A DNA stretch of 64,000 bases from Congregibacter litoralis KT71 (GTDB lineage Bacteria; Pseudomonadota; Gammaproteobacteria; Pseudomonadales; Halieaceae). Of this stretch, positions 46,331 to 55,761 are shown one piece after another (position 1 is the stretch's first letter; each line of letters begins with the position of its first letter). The stretch lies in assembly GCF_000153125.2 (NCBI RefSeq), contig NZ_CM002299.1, positions 496,809 through 560,808 on the forward strand. Direction: 5' to 3'. A program made the translations under genes and the position numbers. The notes under the pieces were generated by a model that saw nothing but the letters and a program-made list of their open reading frames with translations, had not been told where the DNA came from and made no database searches.

Positions 46331-47269
46331 CTAGGCGGCTGCGGCCGCGCCGCGATCCAGTTCCGGCACCACACGCTTGATAACGCTCCAGTAACCGTCG
46401 GCCACGGCTTCGGGATAGTCCGCATAAAAGCCACGCTGTGTGAGGGTGTCATGGAGTTTTTCCAGTTGCCACAGGGGCACGCTGGGCAGGAGGTGATGCT
46501 CAATGTGGAAGTTCACGTTGTGGGGGCAGAGGACAAGACGCTCCAGCCAGTTGGCGCGGGTGGTACGGGTATTGCCGCGAGGATCGGGCTCGTAAAGCGC
46601 CGTGACATTGCCATGCTCAGCCACCTGGCGGATGCGCGCAACCAGAGGGTAGCTGGTGAGATAGGCTGCGACCCACAGGAGGTAGAGCCATGACGCATTG
46701 CCCAGCCACAGCAGGCAAAATAGAACGCCGTTGGCGATGAGTCCCTGACGCAGGACGTTGTTACCCTCCCCCTTGCGCATCATGATGCGGTTGCCGGCAC
46801 CGCTGAGGAGTCCGGTTAACTGTTTGATGCCCGTTTGTCCCGTGATGTCGCGAAGGAGTTTTCGTCGAAAACTGTCCGCGGCGATGGGGTACTTGCGGTA
46901 GTTGGGCAGATCGGGATCCTGATCCGTGCCCGCGAGGCGGTGATGCTCGCGGTGTGAGGCGCCGTAGGCGTTGCAGTCGCCGAGGACGGGGTAGGCACCC
47001 AGCCACTGTCCCAGAATCTGGTTCAGGCGCTGGTTTTTAAACAGTGTTTTGTGACCGGCTTCGTGCATGAGAATCGATAAACCCAGCTGCTGGCCGCCAA
47101 GCAATAAAATCGCGAGGACGATGGTCAGGGGATTGGTCCACAGCGCGGCCATGGCAAGCACTGCCGCGATTAACAGCCAGCTTTTAACAATCAGCCACAG
47201 GCCCATGGCGTCACTGCGGCGGGTGTAGCCCTGAATCTCTTCGCGGCTGAGATAATCCGATGCTTTCAT
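46331..47269 (-). CDS. Membrane fatty-acid desaturase
   Basis: 312 residues from ATG 47269. Three histidine boxes of the membrane di-iron desaturases: HEAGH (near residue 73), HREHH (near 110) and HIEHH (near 255), in the expected order between hydrophobic pairs. Introduces a double bond in an acyl chain; likely a delta-9-like lipid desaturase, or a related hydroxylase. Divergent from the PaaX-family regulator gene 84 bases away, which may control it. About 210 bases between its stop and hppA hold no gene; only a small gtct/agac hairpin near 46291-46302 is seen. Confidence 0.9.
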   Translation of the reverse strand: MKASDYLSREEIQGYTRRSDAMGLWLIVKSWLLIAAVLAMAALWTNPLTIVLAILLLGGQQLGLSILMHEAGHKTLFKNQRLNQILGQWLGAYPVLGDCNAYGASHREHHRLAGTDQDPDLPNYRKYPIAADSFRRKLLRDITGQTGIKQLTGLLSGAGNRIMMRKGEGNNVLRQGLIANGVLFCLLWLGNASWLYLLWVAAYLTSYPLVARIRQVAEHGNVTALYEPDPRGNTRTTRANWLERLVLCPHNVNFHIEHHLLPSVPLWQLEKLHDTLTQRGFYADYPEAVADGYWSVIKRVVPELDRGAAAAA

Positions 47270-47293
47270 GCTTGCGACCTCTTTTATCAAAAG

Positions 47294-47318
47294 TAACACA
47301 AAAATAAACAATGTGTAA
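47294..47318. promoter_or_regulatory. Candidate operator between desaturase and PaaX-family genes
   Basis: taacaca (47294-47300) and tgtgtaa (47312-47318) form a seven-base inverted repeat with one mismatch, in an AT-rich 84-base divergent intergenic region. Position favours autoregulation by the adjacent PaaX-like repressor and control of the desaturase. Confidence 0.5.
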
Positions 47319-47353
47319 TTTTTTGTTATATTTATCGGTGCTAAGCTTCGCCC

Positions 47354-48172
47354 ATGTTTGATCCGACAGACTATAAGTGGCCCACGCCCAAGCGCCTGGT
47401 GCTATCGCTGCTCAGCTCGCCTGAACTCAAGGAGATCGGCGCCCGGGAGTGTGTGAAGTGGGGCAGGCTCTTTGATATCGATCCCACGGCGATGCGGGTC
47501 GCTCTCGGGCGTCTGGTCAAGGCCGGTTTTCTGCGGAGCGTGGTTCGGGGTCGCTATGCCATTGGCGACCGGGGCAGGGTTCTCAGCGAAACCGCGCGGC
47601 GCTGGGTGTCCGCAGAGGAGCGGGTCGGCGCCTGGGATGGTCGCTGGTTGATGGTGCACACCGCGCATCTCGGGCGCCGCGATCAAAGCGCCTTAAAGCT
47701 CAGGGATAGAGCGTTGCAGCTTGTGGGATTTGCCGAGCTGCGCAGCGGCCTCTGGTGTCGCCCGGCAAATTATCGGGAGTCCTCGGCAGAAACCCGGGCG
47801 CGCCTTCGGGAGCTGGGGCTTGGAGAAGAGGCGATCATCCTGCGTGCAGACAGTCTGCTCCTGGAAACCCGGGAACTTGCGGCGCTCTGGCCCCGGCAGG
47901 CGCTCGAAGAGGCCTACGCAGTCCTTACCCAGGCCATGATAGACAGCATGGCCCGGGGCGACGCCGATGATACGGATGCCGGCAAAGAAGCTCTCGCTAG
48001 GGAGACCTTCCTCCTCGGCGAGGCGGTCATTCGCCAGATCAATGGCGACCCCCTGTTGCCCGATGCCATGGTGGATGTTGCCGCGCGACGAAAAATGCAC
48101 GAAACGATGGTAGCGTATGAGGCCTTCGGGCGAGATGCCTGGGCACGCTTTCAGGCCCCCGGGGCTCAATGA
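47354..48172 (+). CDS. PaaX-family transcriptional repressor
   Basis: 272 residues. N-terminal winged helix of the PaaX type: KRLVLSLLSSPELKEIGARECVKWGRLFDIDPTAMRVALGRLVKAGFLRSVVRGRYAI (about 14-70), then the PaaX central and C-terminal parts (WRGRWLMVHTAHL-like GRWLMVHTAHLGRR, RSGLWCRPANY, RETFLLGEAVI). PaaX represses phenylacetate genes and senses phenylacetyl-CoA; relatives control other lipid pathways. The divergent desaturase is its nearest target. A role in phenylacetate here is not shown: no paa genes are in the window. Confidence 0.87.
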   Translation: MFDPTDYKWPTPKRLVLSLLSSPELKEIGARECVKWGRLFDIDPTAMRVALGRLVKAGFLRSVVRGRYAIGDRGRVLSETARRWVSAEERVGAWDGRWLMVHTAHLGRRDQSALKLRDRALQLVGFAELRSGLWCRPANYRESSAETRARLRELGLGEEAIILRADSLLLETRELAALWPRQALEEAYAVLTQAMIDSMARGDADDTDAGKEALARETFLLGEAVIRQINGDPLLPDAMVDVAARRKMHETMVAYEAFGRDAWARFQAPGAQ

Positions 48173-48306
48173 GCTGTCGAGGGGAGCTGTCCGGGGTTCG
48201 CAGTTAAAGCTGAACCTAAAGCTAAAGTCTGCCGTCTCGAGAATCGAGGACGCTGAGCAGCGGTTTTCACGACAAACAGGATAAATCAAAGGGATACCCT
48301 CACATT

Positions 48307-49149
48307 ATGAGCGATACGCAATACGAACCCCCCAAGGTCTGGACCTGGGACAGGGAAAGCGGCGGCAAATTTGCCAGCATCAATCGACCCATTGCGGGAG
48401 CGACCCATGACAAGGAATTGCCCGTGGGCGAGCATCCCTTTCAGCTCTACTCCCTGGCAACACCCAATGGCGTAAAAGTCACGGTAATGCTCGAAGAGCT
48501 CCTCCAGCTGGGAATCGCTGAGGCGGAATACGATGCCTGGCTCATCAATATCCAGGAGGGCGAGCAATTCGGCAGCGGCTTTGTCGACGTCAATCCCAAT
48601 TCAAAAATTCCCGCGATGGTGGACCGCAGCGGGGACACGCCCGTGCGTCTTTTTGAGAGCGGCGCCATGCTCATGTACCTCGCCGAAAAATTTAATGCGT
48701 TTCTCCCGGACGATCTCGCCGCCCGGGCGGAGTGTTACTCCTGGCTCATGTGGCAGATGGGTAGCGCGCCTTTTCTGGGCGGTGGTTTCGGGCACTTTTA
48801 CGCCTACGCTCCCGAGAAATACGAATACCCCATTAACCGCTACGCCATGGAAGTAAAGCGGCAGCTGGATGTGCTCGATCGCAATCTGTCGAACCGTGCG
48901 TATCTCTGCGGCGACGACTACACCATCGCGGATATTGCGACCTTTCCCTGGTACGGCGCCCTGGCCATGGGCAAGCTCTATGACGCGGCAGAGTTTCTGG
49001 ATGTCTCGTCCTACAAACATGTGCTTCGCTGGGCCGAAGAGATTTTCGAGCGCCCCGGCGTTGTGAGGGGTCGCTGCGTTAACCGTGCCTGGGGTCCCGA
49101 AGAGGATCAGGTTCTCGAGCGGCACAGCGCCGCGGATATTAAGCGATGA
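48307..49149 (+). CDS. yghU: Glutathione S-transferase, YghU type
   Basis: 280 residues. GST N-terminal thioredoxin fold from about residue 44 (HPFQLYSLATPNGVKVTVMLEELLQLGI) with the YghU-type Asn/Gly-rich loop, VNPNSKIPAMVDRSGDTPVRLFESGAMLMYLAEK, and a helical C-terminal domain with YTIADIATFPWYG. The long N-terminus (WTWDRESGGKFASINRPIAG) is characteristic of YghU, which has disulfide reductase and peroxidase activity. It overlaps the START-domain gene by four bases. The 134 bases upstream hold no other gene. Confidence 0.92.
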   Translation: MSDTQYEPPKVWTWDRESGGKFASINRPIAGATHDKELPVGEHPFQLYSLATPNGVKVTVMLEELLQLGIAEAEYDAWLINIQEGEQFGSGFVDVNPNSKIPAMVDRSGDTPVRLFESGAMLMYLAEKFNAFLPDDLAARAECYSWLMWQMGSAPFLGGGFGHFYAYAPEKYEYPINRYAMEVKRQLDVLDRNLSNRAYLCGDDYTIADIATFPWYGALAMGKLYDAAEFLDVSSYKHVLRWAEEIFERPGVVRGRCVNRAWGPEEDQVLERHSAADIKR

Positions 49150-49760
49150 AGCGAGCTCTTCCGATGCTTGTCCACGTACTGGCATTACTCTTCAGCATCA
49201 CCTGGGCGGGCAGCGCACTGTCCGCTGAGTGGGAAACGCAGTTTGATGAAGGCGGCGTGCGCGTCGACACACGCGACGTCGATGAGTCTGCGTATCAGGC
49301 CTTCCGTGCTCAGGCCGTCGTGGCAGCATCTCCCGAAGCAGTGCTTGCGCGGCTTCGGGACACGGAGAGCTATCCCGATTGGTTTCCAAACACCATTGAG
49401 GCGCGGCGTCTTGAGGCGCAGGGCGATAGCTGGAGCCATTACGTGCGCACCGACGCGCCCTGGCCCGTAAAAGATCGCGATGCCATCTACACGCAGCGCC
49501 TGGAGCGTGATGGCGAGAACCTGCGCATTATTGTGGGAGTGTCTCCCGATGCGCTGCCAGAGTCCAAAGATGCCGTGCGTATTCAGGCCGCTGCGGGGCG
49601 CTGGGAGCTCGTCGCCAGTGATGGCGGTACTTCGATTCACTGGGAGTTCCATGCGGAGCCCGGCGGGAATCTGCCCGGCAGTCTGGTGAACGCCCGAGTC
49701 ATCGGGACGCCCAAGGGCGCCCTCCAGGCGCTTCAGGCGCACTTCGCAAATAGGCGCTAA
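49146..49760 (+). CDS. START/SRPBCC-domain exported protein
   Basis: 204 residues. Signal peptide to about LSAEW, then a START-like hydrophobic-ligand fold: [63 protein letters not shown] and a C-terminal [19 protein letters not shown] helix. Such domains bind lipids. Translationally coupled to the GST gene (ATGA overlap) and followed by the molybdenum hydroxylase genes, but a link is only positional. Confidence 0.82.
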   Translation: MKRALPMLVHVLALLFSITWAGSALSAEWETQFDEGGVRVDTRDVDESAYQAFRAQAVVAASPEAVLARLRDTESYPDWFPNTIEARRLEAQGDSWSHYVRTDAPWPVKDRDAIYTQRLERDGENLRIIVGVSPDALPESKDAVRIQAAAGRWELVASDGGTSIHWEFHAEPGGNLPGSLVNARVIGTPKGALQALQAHFANRR

Positions 49761-49858
49761 GCTTTCGAACAGGTGGCGTGACAGACACGCTAAACAAGCG
49801 TCCGGTTTTACCCGGCACATACACAGAAAAAGACGTACTCAGCGACAAGAGGCCTACC

Positions 49859-50398
49859 ATGATCAGTCTGCGCGTAAACGGCGAGCACCGGGAGCTGGAT
49901 GTTGACCCGGCCATGCCTTTGCTCTGGGCCCTTCGGGAAAACCTGGCTATGACGGGTACCAAATTTGGCTGCGGCATTGCCCAGTGCGGCGCCTGTACCG
50001 TGCATCTCAATGGCCGGGCCATACGAAGCTGTGTGACGCCCGTGTCCGCTGCGGAGGGTGGGGAAGTCACCACCATCGAGGGTCTGGCTGACCGGACACC
50101 CGGTGAGGGCCTCCACCCGCTGCAAACGGCCTGGATCGAAAAACAGGTACCCCAGTGCGGCTACTGTCAGTCGGGGCAGCTTATGAGTGCCGCCGCACTT
50201 TTGGACAGCAACCCCAATCCGGATGACGCCGCAATCGATGCTGCCATGGCGGGGAATGTCTGTCGCTGTGGCATGTACTCGCGCATCAAAAGCGCCATCA
50301 AGCACGCCGCCTCTCAGAATCGCGCCGTAGTGCAGAGTTTTGATCCCGGCGCTTCGGTCAATGCGGAAGACGATGTAGGGGAGAAAGCTCATGGGTAA
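49859..50398 (+). CDS. Molybdenum hydroxylase [2Fe-2S] subunit, IorA-like
   Basis: 179 residues from ATG 49859 (AGAGG six bases upstream); a GTG at 49778 would add a nonconserved 27-residue leader. N-terminal plant-type 2Fe-2S cluster with [14 protein letters not shown] and C-terminal second cluster with [10 protein letters not shown] and [11 protein letters not shown], as in isoquinoline 1-oxidoreductase alpha and aldehyde oxidase small subunits. It passes electrons from the Mo cofactor to an acceptor. Ends overlapping the large-subunit gene. Confidence 0.92.
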   Translation: MISLRVNGEHRELDVDPAMPLLWALRENLAMTGTKFGCGIAQCGACTVHLNGRAIRSCVTPVSAAEGGEVTTIEGLADRTPGEGLHPLQTAWIEKQVPQCGYCQSGQLMSAAALLDSNPNPDDAAIDAAMAGNVCRCGMYSRIKSAIKHAASQNRAVVQSFDPGASVNAEDDVGEKAHG

Positions 50399-52601
50399 GT
50401 GGACGAGACGGGCTTTTATCACCACGGGCGTACTGGCGGGGGGTGCCCTGGCCGTCGGCGTCGCGATTCGACCGGGTCACCGTGCACCAAAAGTTGCCGG
50501 AGAGGTGACGGAGGACGGCGAAGTTCTGGTGAGCATGTGGGTCAAGATCGATCCATCAAACAAAATCACGCTCATCGCACCCCACAGTGAAATGGGGCAG
50601 GGGGCGCAGAATGCCCTCACCCAGATGCTGGCGGATGAAATCGATGCCCGCTGGGAAGACACCGCCTTTATGGAAGCCCCGGCTATCGATGAGTACGCCA
50701 ACTGGGCTTTGGGTAAGGGTTATCTCATTGGCGATGCGGATATCCCCGAGGTGCTGGTGCCCACCATCGATGGCGCCATGCTGCAGGTGGCCAAAGCCAT
50801 GAAGATGCAGATTACCGGCGGTAGCCTATCGATTCGTACCACCGGCGTTTACGGCGTACGCGCCGCGGGCGCCGCCGCCCGCGAGCTGCTGATTAACGCC
50901 GCGAGCGAGGCCTGGGGCGTACCTGCTTCTCAGCTGGACGCCAGGGATACGCATATTGTTGATACCACGACGGGCAAGCGGGCGCCCTTCGCGGAGTTTG
51001 CCCTGGCGGCGTCGCAAACTGCGCCGTCGGCTTCTCCCACGCTCAAGACCCCGGATCAGTTCCGAATCATGGGCAAAAGCGCACCGCGGCGTGACATTCC
51101 CGCAAAAGTTGATGGCACGGCCGTCTTTGGCATAGACGCCCAGGTCCCGGGCATGAAGCATGCGGCGATTATGGCTGCCCCGGTTTTTGGCGCACAGCTC
51201 GTTTTCGTAGATGCCCGTAAAGCTGAGTCCATGGCCGGTGTTTCCCAGGTAGTGTCCCTTGAGGATGCCGTGGCCGTGGTGGCCGATGGCTATTGGCAGG
51301 CAAGCGAGGCCCTGAAAACCCTCAAGGTTCAGTGGTCTCAAACGGACTATGATGACGCGAGCAGTGAGTCTCTGTTTCAACAATTTGATCAGGATCTTGC
51401 CCGGGGCATTGAGGGCGGCAGCAGTAAGGCTGATGTCGATGATGGGGATGTGGAGGGAGCGCTGGCAAGCGCAGCCGCCACGCTCGATTCGACCTACCGG
51501 GTGCCTTATCTGGCCCATGCCTGCATGGAGCCTATGAACGCCACGGCCCGGGTCACCGACGACAGCTGTGAGGTTTGGATTGGCACACAGAATCCCCTAG
51601 GGTTTCGCTACGAAGTTGCCGACGCCCTGGATATGGATGTGGAGCAGGTGCAGATACACCAGCACCCCATGGGTGGTGGTTTCGGTCGGCGATCAAATTC
51701 AGATACTGCGGTGCAGGCCGCCAGGATTGCCCGGGCAGCGGGAGAGCCCGTAAAACTGATCTGGTCCCGGGAAGAGGATGTCCGTCACGATCACTACCGT
51801 CCTGCGGTGGCATCACGCTTCCGGGCGGCCCTGGACGACGGCGGCAACATCAGCGCCTGGGAAAATGTTTATCACGAGAAGCATGAACCCGTAGAGGCCC
51901 CCACCATTCCTTACACCGTAGGTGCCCAGAAAATTCATCATGTGGAGAGTCCCACCCACGTGCCGTTTGGCCCCTGGCGCAGCGTTGACCATTCGCAGCA
52001 CGGATTTTTCACCGAAGCTTTTTTCGACGAGGTTGCCGTCGCCGCGGGTAAAGATCCCTACGAATACCGCATGGCCTTACTCAGGGACAGGCCCCGGCAC
52101 CAAAAGGTGCTGCAAACCGCCGCAGAGCAAGCGGGCTGGGGTGAGACCTTGCCGAAAGGCAGGGGACGGGGAATCTCCCTGCAGGAGTCCTTTGGCTCCC
52201 TCGTGGCGCAGGTCGTTGATGTGACCGTGAGCGACGGCGCGATCAGCGTGGATCGGGTGGTCGTTGCCGTGGATGCGGGTTTTGCCGTCTCTCCCGATGG
52301 TTTGACGGCTCAGATGGAATCGGGAGTGAACTACGGTCTGACAGCGGCGCTCTACGGTGAAATCACCATCGAGGACGGTGCCGTAAAGCAAAGCAACTTC
52401 CATGATTACCCCATGGTGCGCATGGGCGACTCACCCCTTATCGAAACCTACATCATTAATAGCGGCGAAGCCTGGGGTGGAGCGGGGGAGCCTGGTACGC
52501 CGGGAATTGCCCCGGCCCTGGTTAATGCGGTGTTCGATGCCACGGGGCTGCGGGTGAGGGAGCTGCCCCTGTCGAAGCAGGACTTCAGTGACTTTTCTTA
52601 A
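50391..52601 (+). CDS. Molybdenum hydroxylase large subunit, IorB-like
   Basis: 736 residues. Twin-arginine-like N-terminus ([20 protein letters not shown]) then a xanthine-dehydrogenase/aldehyde-oxidase type fold: [49 protein letters not shown], and the C-terminal [28 protein letters not shown] with the catalytic-type Glu. Members oxidise aldehydes or N-heterocycles using molybdopterin cytosine dinucleotide. Exported together with its small subunit by Tat. Convergent with the GGDEF-EAL gene. Confidence 0.92.
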   Translation: MGKWTRRAFITTGVLAGGALAVGVAIRPGHRAPKVAGEVTEDGEVLVSMWVKIDPSNKITLIAPHSEMGQGAQNALTQMLADEIDARWEDTAFMEAPAIDEYANWALGKGYLIGDADIPEVLVPTIDGAMLQVAKAMKMQITGGSLSIRTTGVYGVRAAGAAARELLINAASEAWGVPASQLDARDTHIVDTTTGKRAPFAEFALAASQTAPSASPTLKTPDQFRIMGKSAPRRDIPAKVDGTAVFGIDAQVPGMKHAAIMAAPVFGAQLVFVDARKAESMAGVSQVVSLEDAVAVVADGYWQASEALKTLKVQWSQTDYDDASSESLFQQFDQDLARGIEGGSSKADVDDGDVEGALASAAATLDSTYRVPYLAHACMEPMNATARVTDDSCEVWIGTQNPLGFRYEVADALDMDVEQVQIHQHPMGGGFGRRSNSDTAVQAARIARAAGEPVKLIWSREEDVRHDHYRPAVASRFRAALDDGGNISAWENVYHEKHEPVEAPTIPYTVGAQKIHHVESPTHVPFGPWRSVDHSQHGFFTEAFFDEVAVAAGKDPYEYRMALLRDRPRHQKVLQTAAEQAGWGETLPKGRGRGISLQESFGSLVAQVVDVTVSDGAISVDRVVVAVDAGFAVSPDGLTAQMESGVNYGLTAALYGEITIEDGAVKQSNFHDYPMVRMGDSPLIETYIINSGEAWGGAGEPGTPGIAPALVNAVFDATGLRVRELPLSKQDFSDFS

Positions 52602-52609
52602 GAGGCTGC

Positions 52610-55054
52610 TTATGCAGTGCCAGATTCACCGCTGGTAGGCAGCGGTGGAGCGACCATATCCCGCCACAGCCCCCTGTGCTGCCAGTTTTCTATCCACCCG
52701 GCGAGTGCCTTCGCCGGCATGGGTGCTGCGATTGCATAGCCCTGGCCGAAGTTGCACGCCATATTGACCAGGGCCTGGGCGTGAGCGGGAGTGCTGACAC
52801 CTTCAGCGATGACCTGACGACCAAGGCCCCGGCACAGCCCCACCATGGCCGACACTATGGCGGTGTCTTCAGAGCTTTCGAGCATGTCTCTCACAAAGCT
52901 GGTATCAATTTTCACTGTGCTCACGGGAAGCCGGCGTAGATGGGTGAGGGAAGAGAAGCCCGTGCCAAAGTCGTCTAGCGCAAAAGAAACACCGAAGGCG
53001 TGGGCGTATTCGATAATTTTGGCGACGCGGGCAACATCATTGAGGGCGCTGGTTTCCAGAATTTCGATTTCCAGTGTTTTTGCCAGGAGGTCCGGATACC
53101 GGGCGATGGCCGAGCCGAGAGACTCGAGAAAATTACTCTGGAGCAGGTGAACACCCGCGATATTCACGCTGACCTGGGTGGCGATTTCCTGACCGCGCCA
53201 TTGACGTATTTGCTCAACAGCTTCGCTAAGCACCCATTCTCCAAATTCAATCTGCAGGTTTTCTCGATCGATCAGGGGCAGGAACTCCGGGGGCTGAAGC
53301 AGTCCCCGATGGGGATGTCTCCATCGCGCCAGCGCTTCCACCCCGAGTAACTCGCCCGTTAGCATGTTGACCTTGGGCTGGTAGAAAAGCTCAAACTCCT
53401 CATCCGCCAGTGCCCGTCGAACGTCTCCGCTTGCCCCTTCGTTCCCCACCAGCCCCCGATCAAACACATAGAAGCGGTTCTTCCCCTGACGCTTCGCCTC
53501 ATACATTGCCTGATCCGCGCAGCGCACCAGGGAGCCGGGCTCCAGACCGTCAAGGGGAAAGCGAGCAATGCCAATGCTGGCTGAGACCGGGATCTCTTGC
53601 CCCTCAAGCATCACCGGTTTGCTGGTGGCTTGGAGAAGGCGCTCCACCACCGGAGCGAACCCTTCGGGGTCATCGAGGTCGCTAATCAGAGCGATGAACT
53701 CATCACCGCCAATGCGAGCCAGGGTGTCCGTGTCACGCAGCGCCTCATTCATGTTGTCGGCGATTGCAATGAGATAGCGGTCACCCACCGCATGACCGAA
53801 GGAATCGTTCACGAGTTTAAAGCCATCGAGATCGATGTAAGCCAGCGCAAGGAAGGTCCCCTGACGCTCACTCGTTGCCACGGCCTGATAGAGCCTGTCT
53901 TCAAACAGCGAGCGATTGACGAGGCCCGTCAGGGGATCGAAATGAGCGATGGTCTCCAGCTCGCGCTCGTGCTCCTTTAAGGGAGTGATGTCAGAGTAAA
54001 GGCATACAAAGTGATGGGCTTCGCCCTGATCGTCGATCACTGCCGTAATACGACACAGCTCCGACCTTTTATGGCCTCTGGCGTCAAAGGTGGTGACTTC
54101 GCCGGAACAGGATCCCTCGCGGAGCAGGGTGTCCCACAAGGCCTCGAATTCGCCGCTATCGTCCCTTGCGTGCTTTGCGGCTTTTAAGGACTTCCCTAAC
54201 ACCTCTTCTCTGGAAAGGCCGGTGAAGCTTTCGAAGGTTTTGTTAGCATCCACGATCTCGTGGTTGCCGTTGAGAATCACAATGCTTTCCGCCGCATTGG
54301 CAAAAACACTGGTCACCAGAGCCTGACGGCGCTGGGCGTCTATCTCGGTGCTGACGTCCCTGGCGACGCCATACAAACCGAGAAGCCTGCCTTCCTGATC
54401 CAGAATCGGGTACTTTCGATTATCGACCCAGCCCCGTCTGCCATCGCGATGCGTGTAGGGCTGGATCGCCTTGGCCATGCCCTTGGCAGCGTAGACCTCG
54501 ACCTCCAGCGCGTAATACATATCCGCCAGATGCTCAGGAAAAACATCGTAGTCCGCCTTACCGGCGAACTCCTCCCAGCGATCGATGCTCTGGCAGAGCG
54601 TTGCCATGCGCTCACTCCCTGCGAGGAGCATATGATGCGTGTCTTTAAAAAAGATGTAGTCGTCCGTGGAGGTCATGATCGTGCGGATCATGGCGTCGGG
54701 GAGTTCGTAGCGCGGTTTCTCGGTTTGTCGTGGGTCTATGAGTTCCAGGCGTTTATTGTCCTCGCCCCACCGGGCATCACCTGGGTGCAAGTTAGCGAGA
54801 AATATACGATAGCGGCCGCTGGCATCGCGCACACGAAGGTGAGTATCAGTATCCAGCGAAGACCCGGTATCGCCGACGATGAGTCTCTCAAAAAGGGCTT
54901 TGTCTTCGGGGTGCAGGGCCTTGAGGAAGGCTTCACCGTACTCGCCTGGCCCGTCGCCCTGCAAATCGAGACCCAGACTTACATCATCGCAAATCTCGTA
55001 AACCTGAAGCCGACTGTCTACTTGAAGATTGGCCGCTACCACGGAAGCCCTCAA
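52610..55054 (-). CDS. PAS-GGDEF-EAL cyclic-di-GMP protein
   Basis: 814 residues from TTG 55054, which overlaps the SIMPL gene stop by four bases; GTG 55042 is an alternative. Two or three PAS-like domains (about 10-110, 118-240, 245-365), a GGDEF domain with intact GGDEF at 449-453 preceded by an inhibitory-site RDTD at the proper five-residue spacing, and an EAL domain with GVEALARWRHP from about 570. It may both make and cleave cyclic di-GMP, with product inhibition. No transmembrane segment, so a cytoplasmic sensor. Confidence 0.93.
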   Translation of the reverse strand: MRASVVAANLQVDSRLQVYEICDDVSLGLDLQGDGPGEYGEAFLKALHPEDKALFERLIVGDTGSSLDTDTHLRVRDASGRYRIFLANLHPGDARWGEDNKRLELIDPRQTEKPRYELPDAMIRTIMTSTDDYIFFKDTHHMLLAGSERMATLCQSIDRWEEFAGKADYDVFPEHLADMYYALEVEVYAAKGMAKAIQPYTHRDGRRGWVDNRKYPILDQEGRLLGLYGVARDVSTEIDAQRRQALVTSVFANAAESIVILNGNHEIVDANKTFESFTGLSREEVLGKSLKAAKHARDDSGEFEALWDTLLREGSCSGEVTTFDARGHKRSELCRITAVIDDQGEAHHFVCLYSDITPLKEHERELETIAHFDPLTGLVNRSLFEDRLYQAVATSERQGTFLALAYIDLDGFKLVNDSFGHAVGDRYLIAIADNMNEALRDTDTLARIGGDEFIALISDLDDPEGFAPVVERLLQATSKPVMLEGQEIPVSASIGIARFPLDGLEPGSLVRCADQAMYEAKRQGKNRFYVFDRGLVGNEGASGDVRRALADEEFELFYQPKVNMLTGELLGVEALARWRHPHRGLLQPPEFLPLIDRENLQIEFGEWVLSEAVEQIRQWRGQEIATQVSVNIAGVHLLQSNFLESLGSAIARYPDLLAKTLEIEILETSALNDVARVAKIIEYAHAFGVSFALDDFGTGFSSLTHLRRLPVSTVKIDTSFVRDMLESSEDTAIVSAMVGLCRGLGRQVIAEGVSTPAHAQALVNMACNFGQGYAIAAPMPAKALAGWIENWQHRGLWRDMVAPPLPTSGESGTA

Positions 55055-55752
55055 TCAAGGTAATAAACGAAAGTACTCACCACCCGAAGGCGTTTTTCGC
55101 GGCTGGAGGCGCTGTCGTAGGGGTTTCCGCCGGTGCCGCTGATCTGAATAATACCCTGATTGGCGCTTTTGAGACTCCCCAGGCTGGCGCCGGATTCCCG
55201 GGCAAATTTTTCCGCCTGGGCGCGGGCGTTTTCCGTGGCCGCCTTCAGCAGTGGTCCTTTGGCATCGTTAAAGGCGCGCAGGGCATACTGCGGGCCTCCG
55301 CCGAGATCCAACTGCACCCCGGCAGCAATGAGGGGGTCCGTCGCCAGGGCGGCGGAGGCGACGGCCTCTACCCGCTCACTTTTGACAATGACAAGAGCGG
55401 AACCACTGTAGCGGGTGGGACTGTTCGACGACGCATATTCCCGTGAGTAGGCGTCCGTGACCACCAAAGGACGAATTTCCATTTCTGTGCGGGTAAAGCC
55501 CAGTCCCTGGAGAAACTCCACAAGCTTGTCGCGGTCCGCCGCCAGGGATTTCTGCACCGCCTGAAAACTGTCCCCGGCGCGCCGTACCGTGAGCGGCCAG
55601 GTGACGTAATCGCTGTCGACGCTCTGCTCCGCCAAACCTTTGATGACAATGCTGCGATCCGCCATGCGAAAGCGTTCCAGGCCATCGCCAATCAATGCGC
55701 CTCCCATGACCAGTCCTGCGGCGATCACGATGGCGATGATGGTGTTGTTCAT
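55051..55752 (-). CDS. SIMPL-domain (DUF541) protein
   Basis: 233 residues. N-terminal signal anchor (NTIIAIVIAAGLVMGGALIGDGLERF), then SIMPL domain: IVIKGLAEQSVDSDYVTWPLTVRRAGDS, KLVEFLQGLGFTRTEMEIRPLVV, a long mid segment with LKAATENARAQAEKFARESGASLGSL and the C-terminal RVVSTFVYYLD. DUF541 proteins sit at the outer face of the inner membrane or in the periplasm with unsettled function. Likely co-translated with the GGDEF-EAL gene downstream. Confidence 0.87.
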   Translation of the reverse strand: MNNTIIAIVIAAGLVMGGALIGDGLERFRMADRSIVIKGLAEQSVDSDYVTWPLTVRRAGDSFQAVQKSLAADRDKLVEFLQGLGFTRTEMEIRPLVVTDAYSREYASSNSPTRYSGSALVIVKSERVEAVASAALATDPLIAAGVQLDLGGGPQYALRAFNDAKGPLLKAATENARAQAEKFARESGASLGSLKSANQGIIQISGTGGNPYDSASSREKRLRVVSTFVYYLD

Positions 55753-55761
55753 GGAGACCCC

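Noticed and set aside
47354..48172. Phenylacetate degradation cluster
   Set aside because: Only a PaaX-family regulator is present; no paa catabolic gene is in the window.
54260..55063. 267-residue plus-strand open frame
   Set aside because: Antisense to the PAS-GGDEF-EAL gene; no family features.
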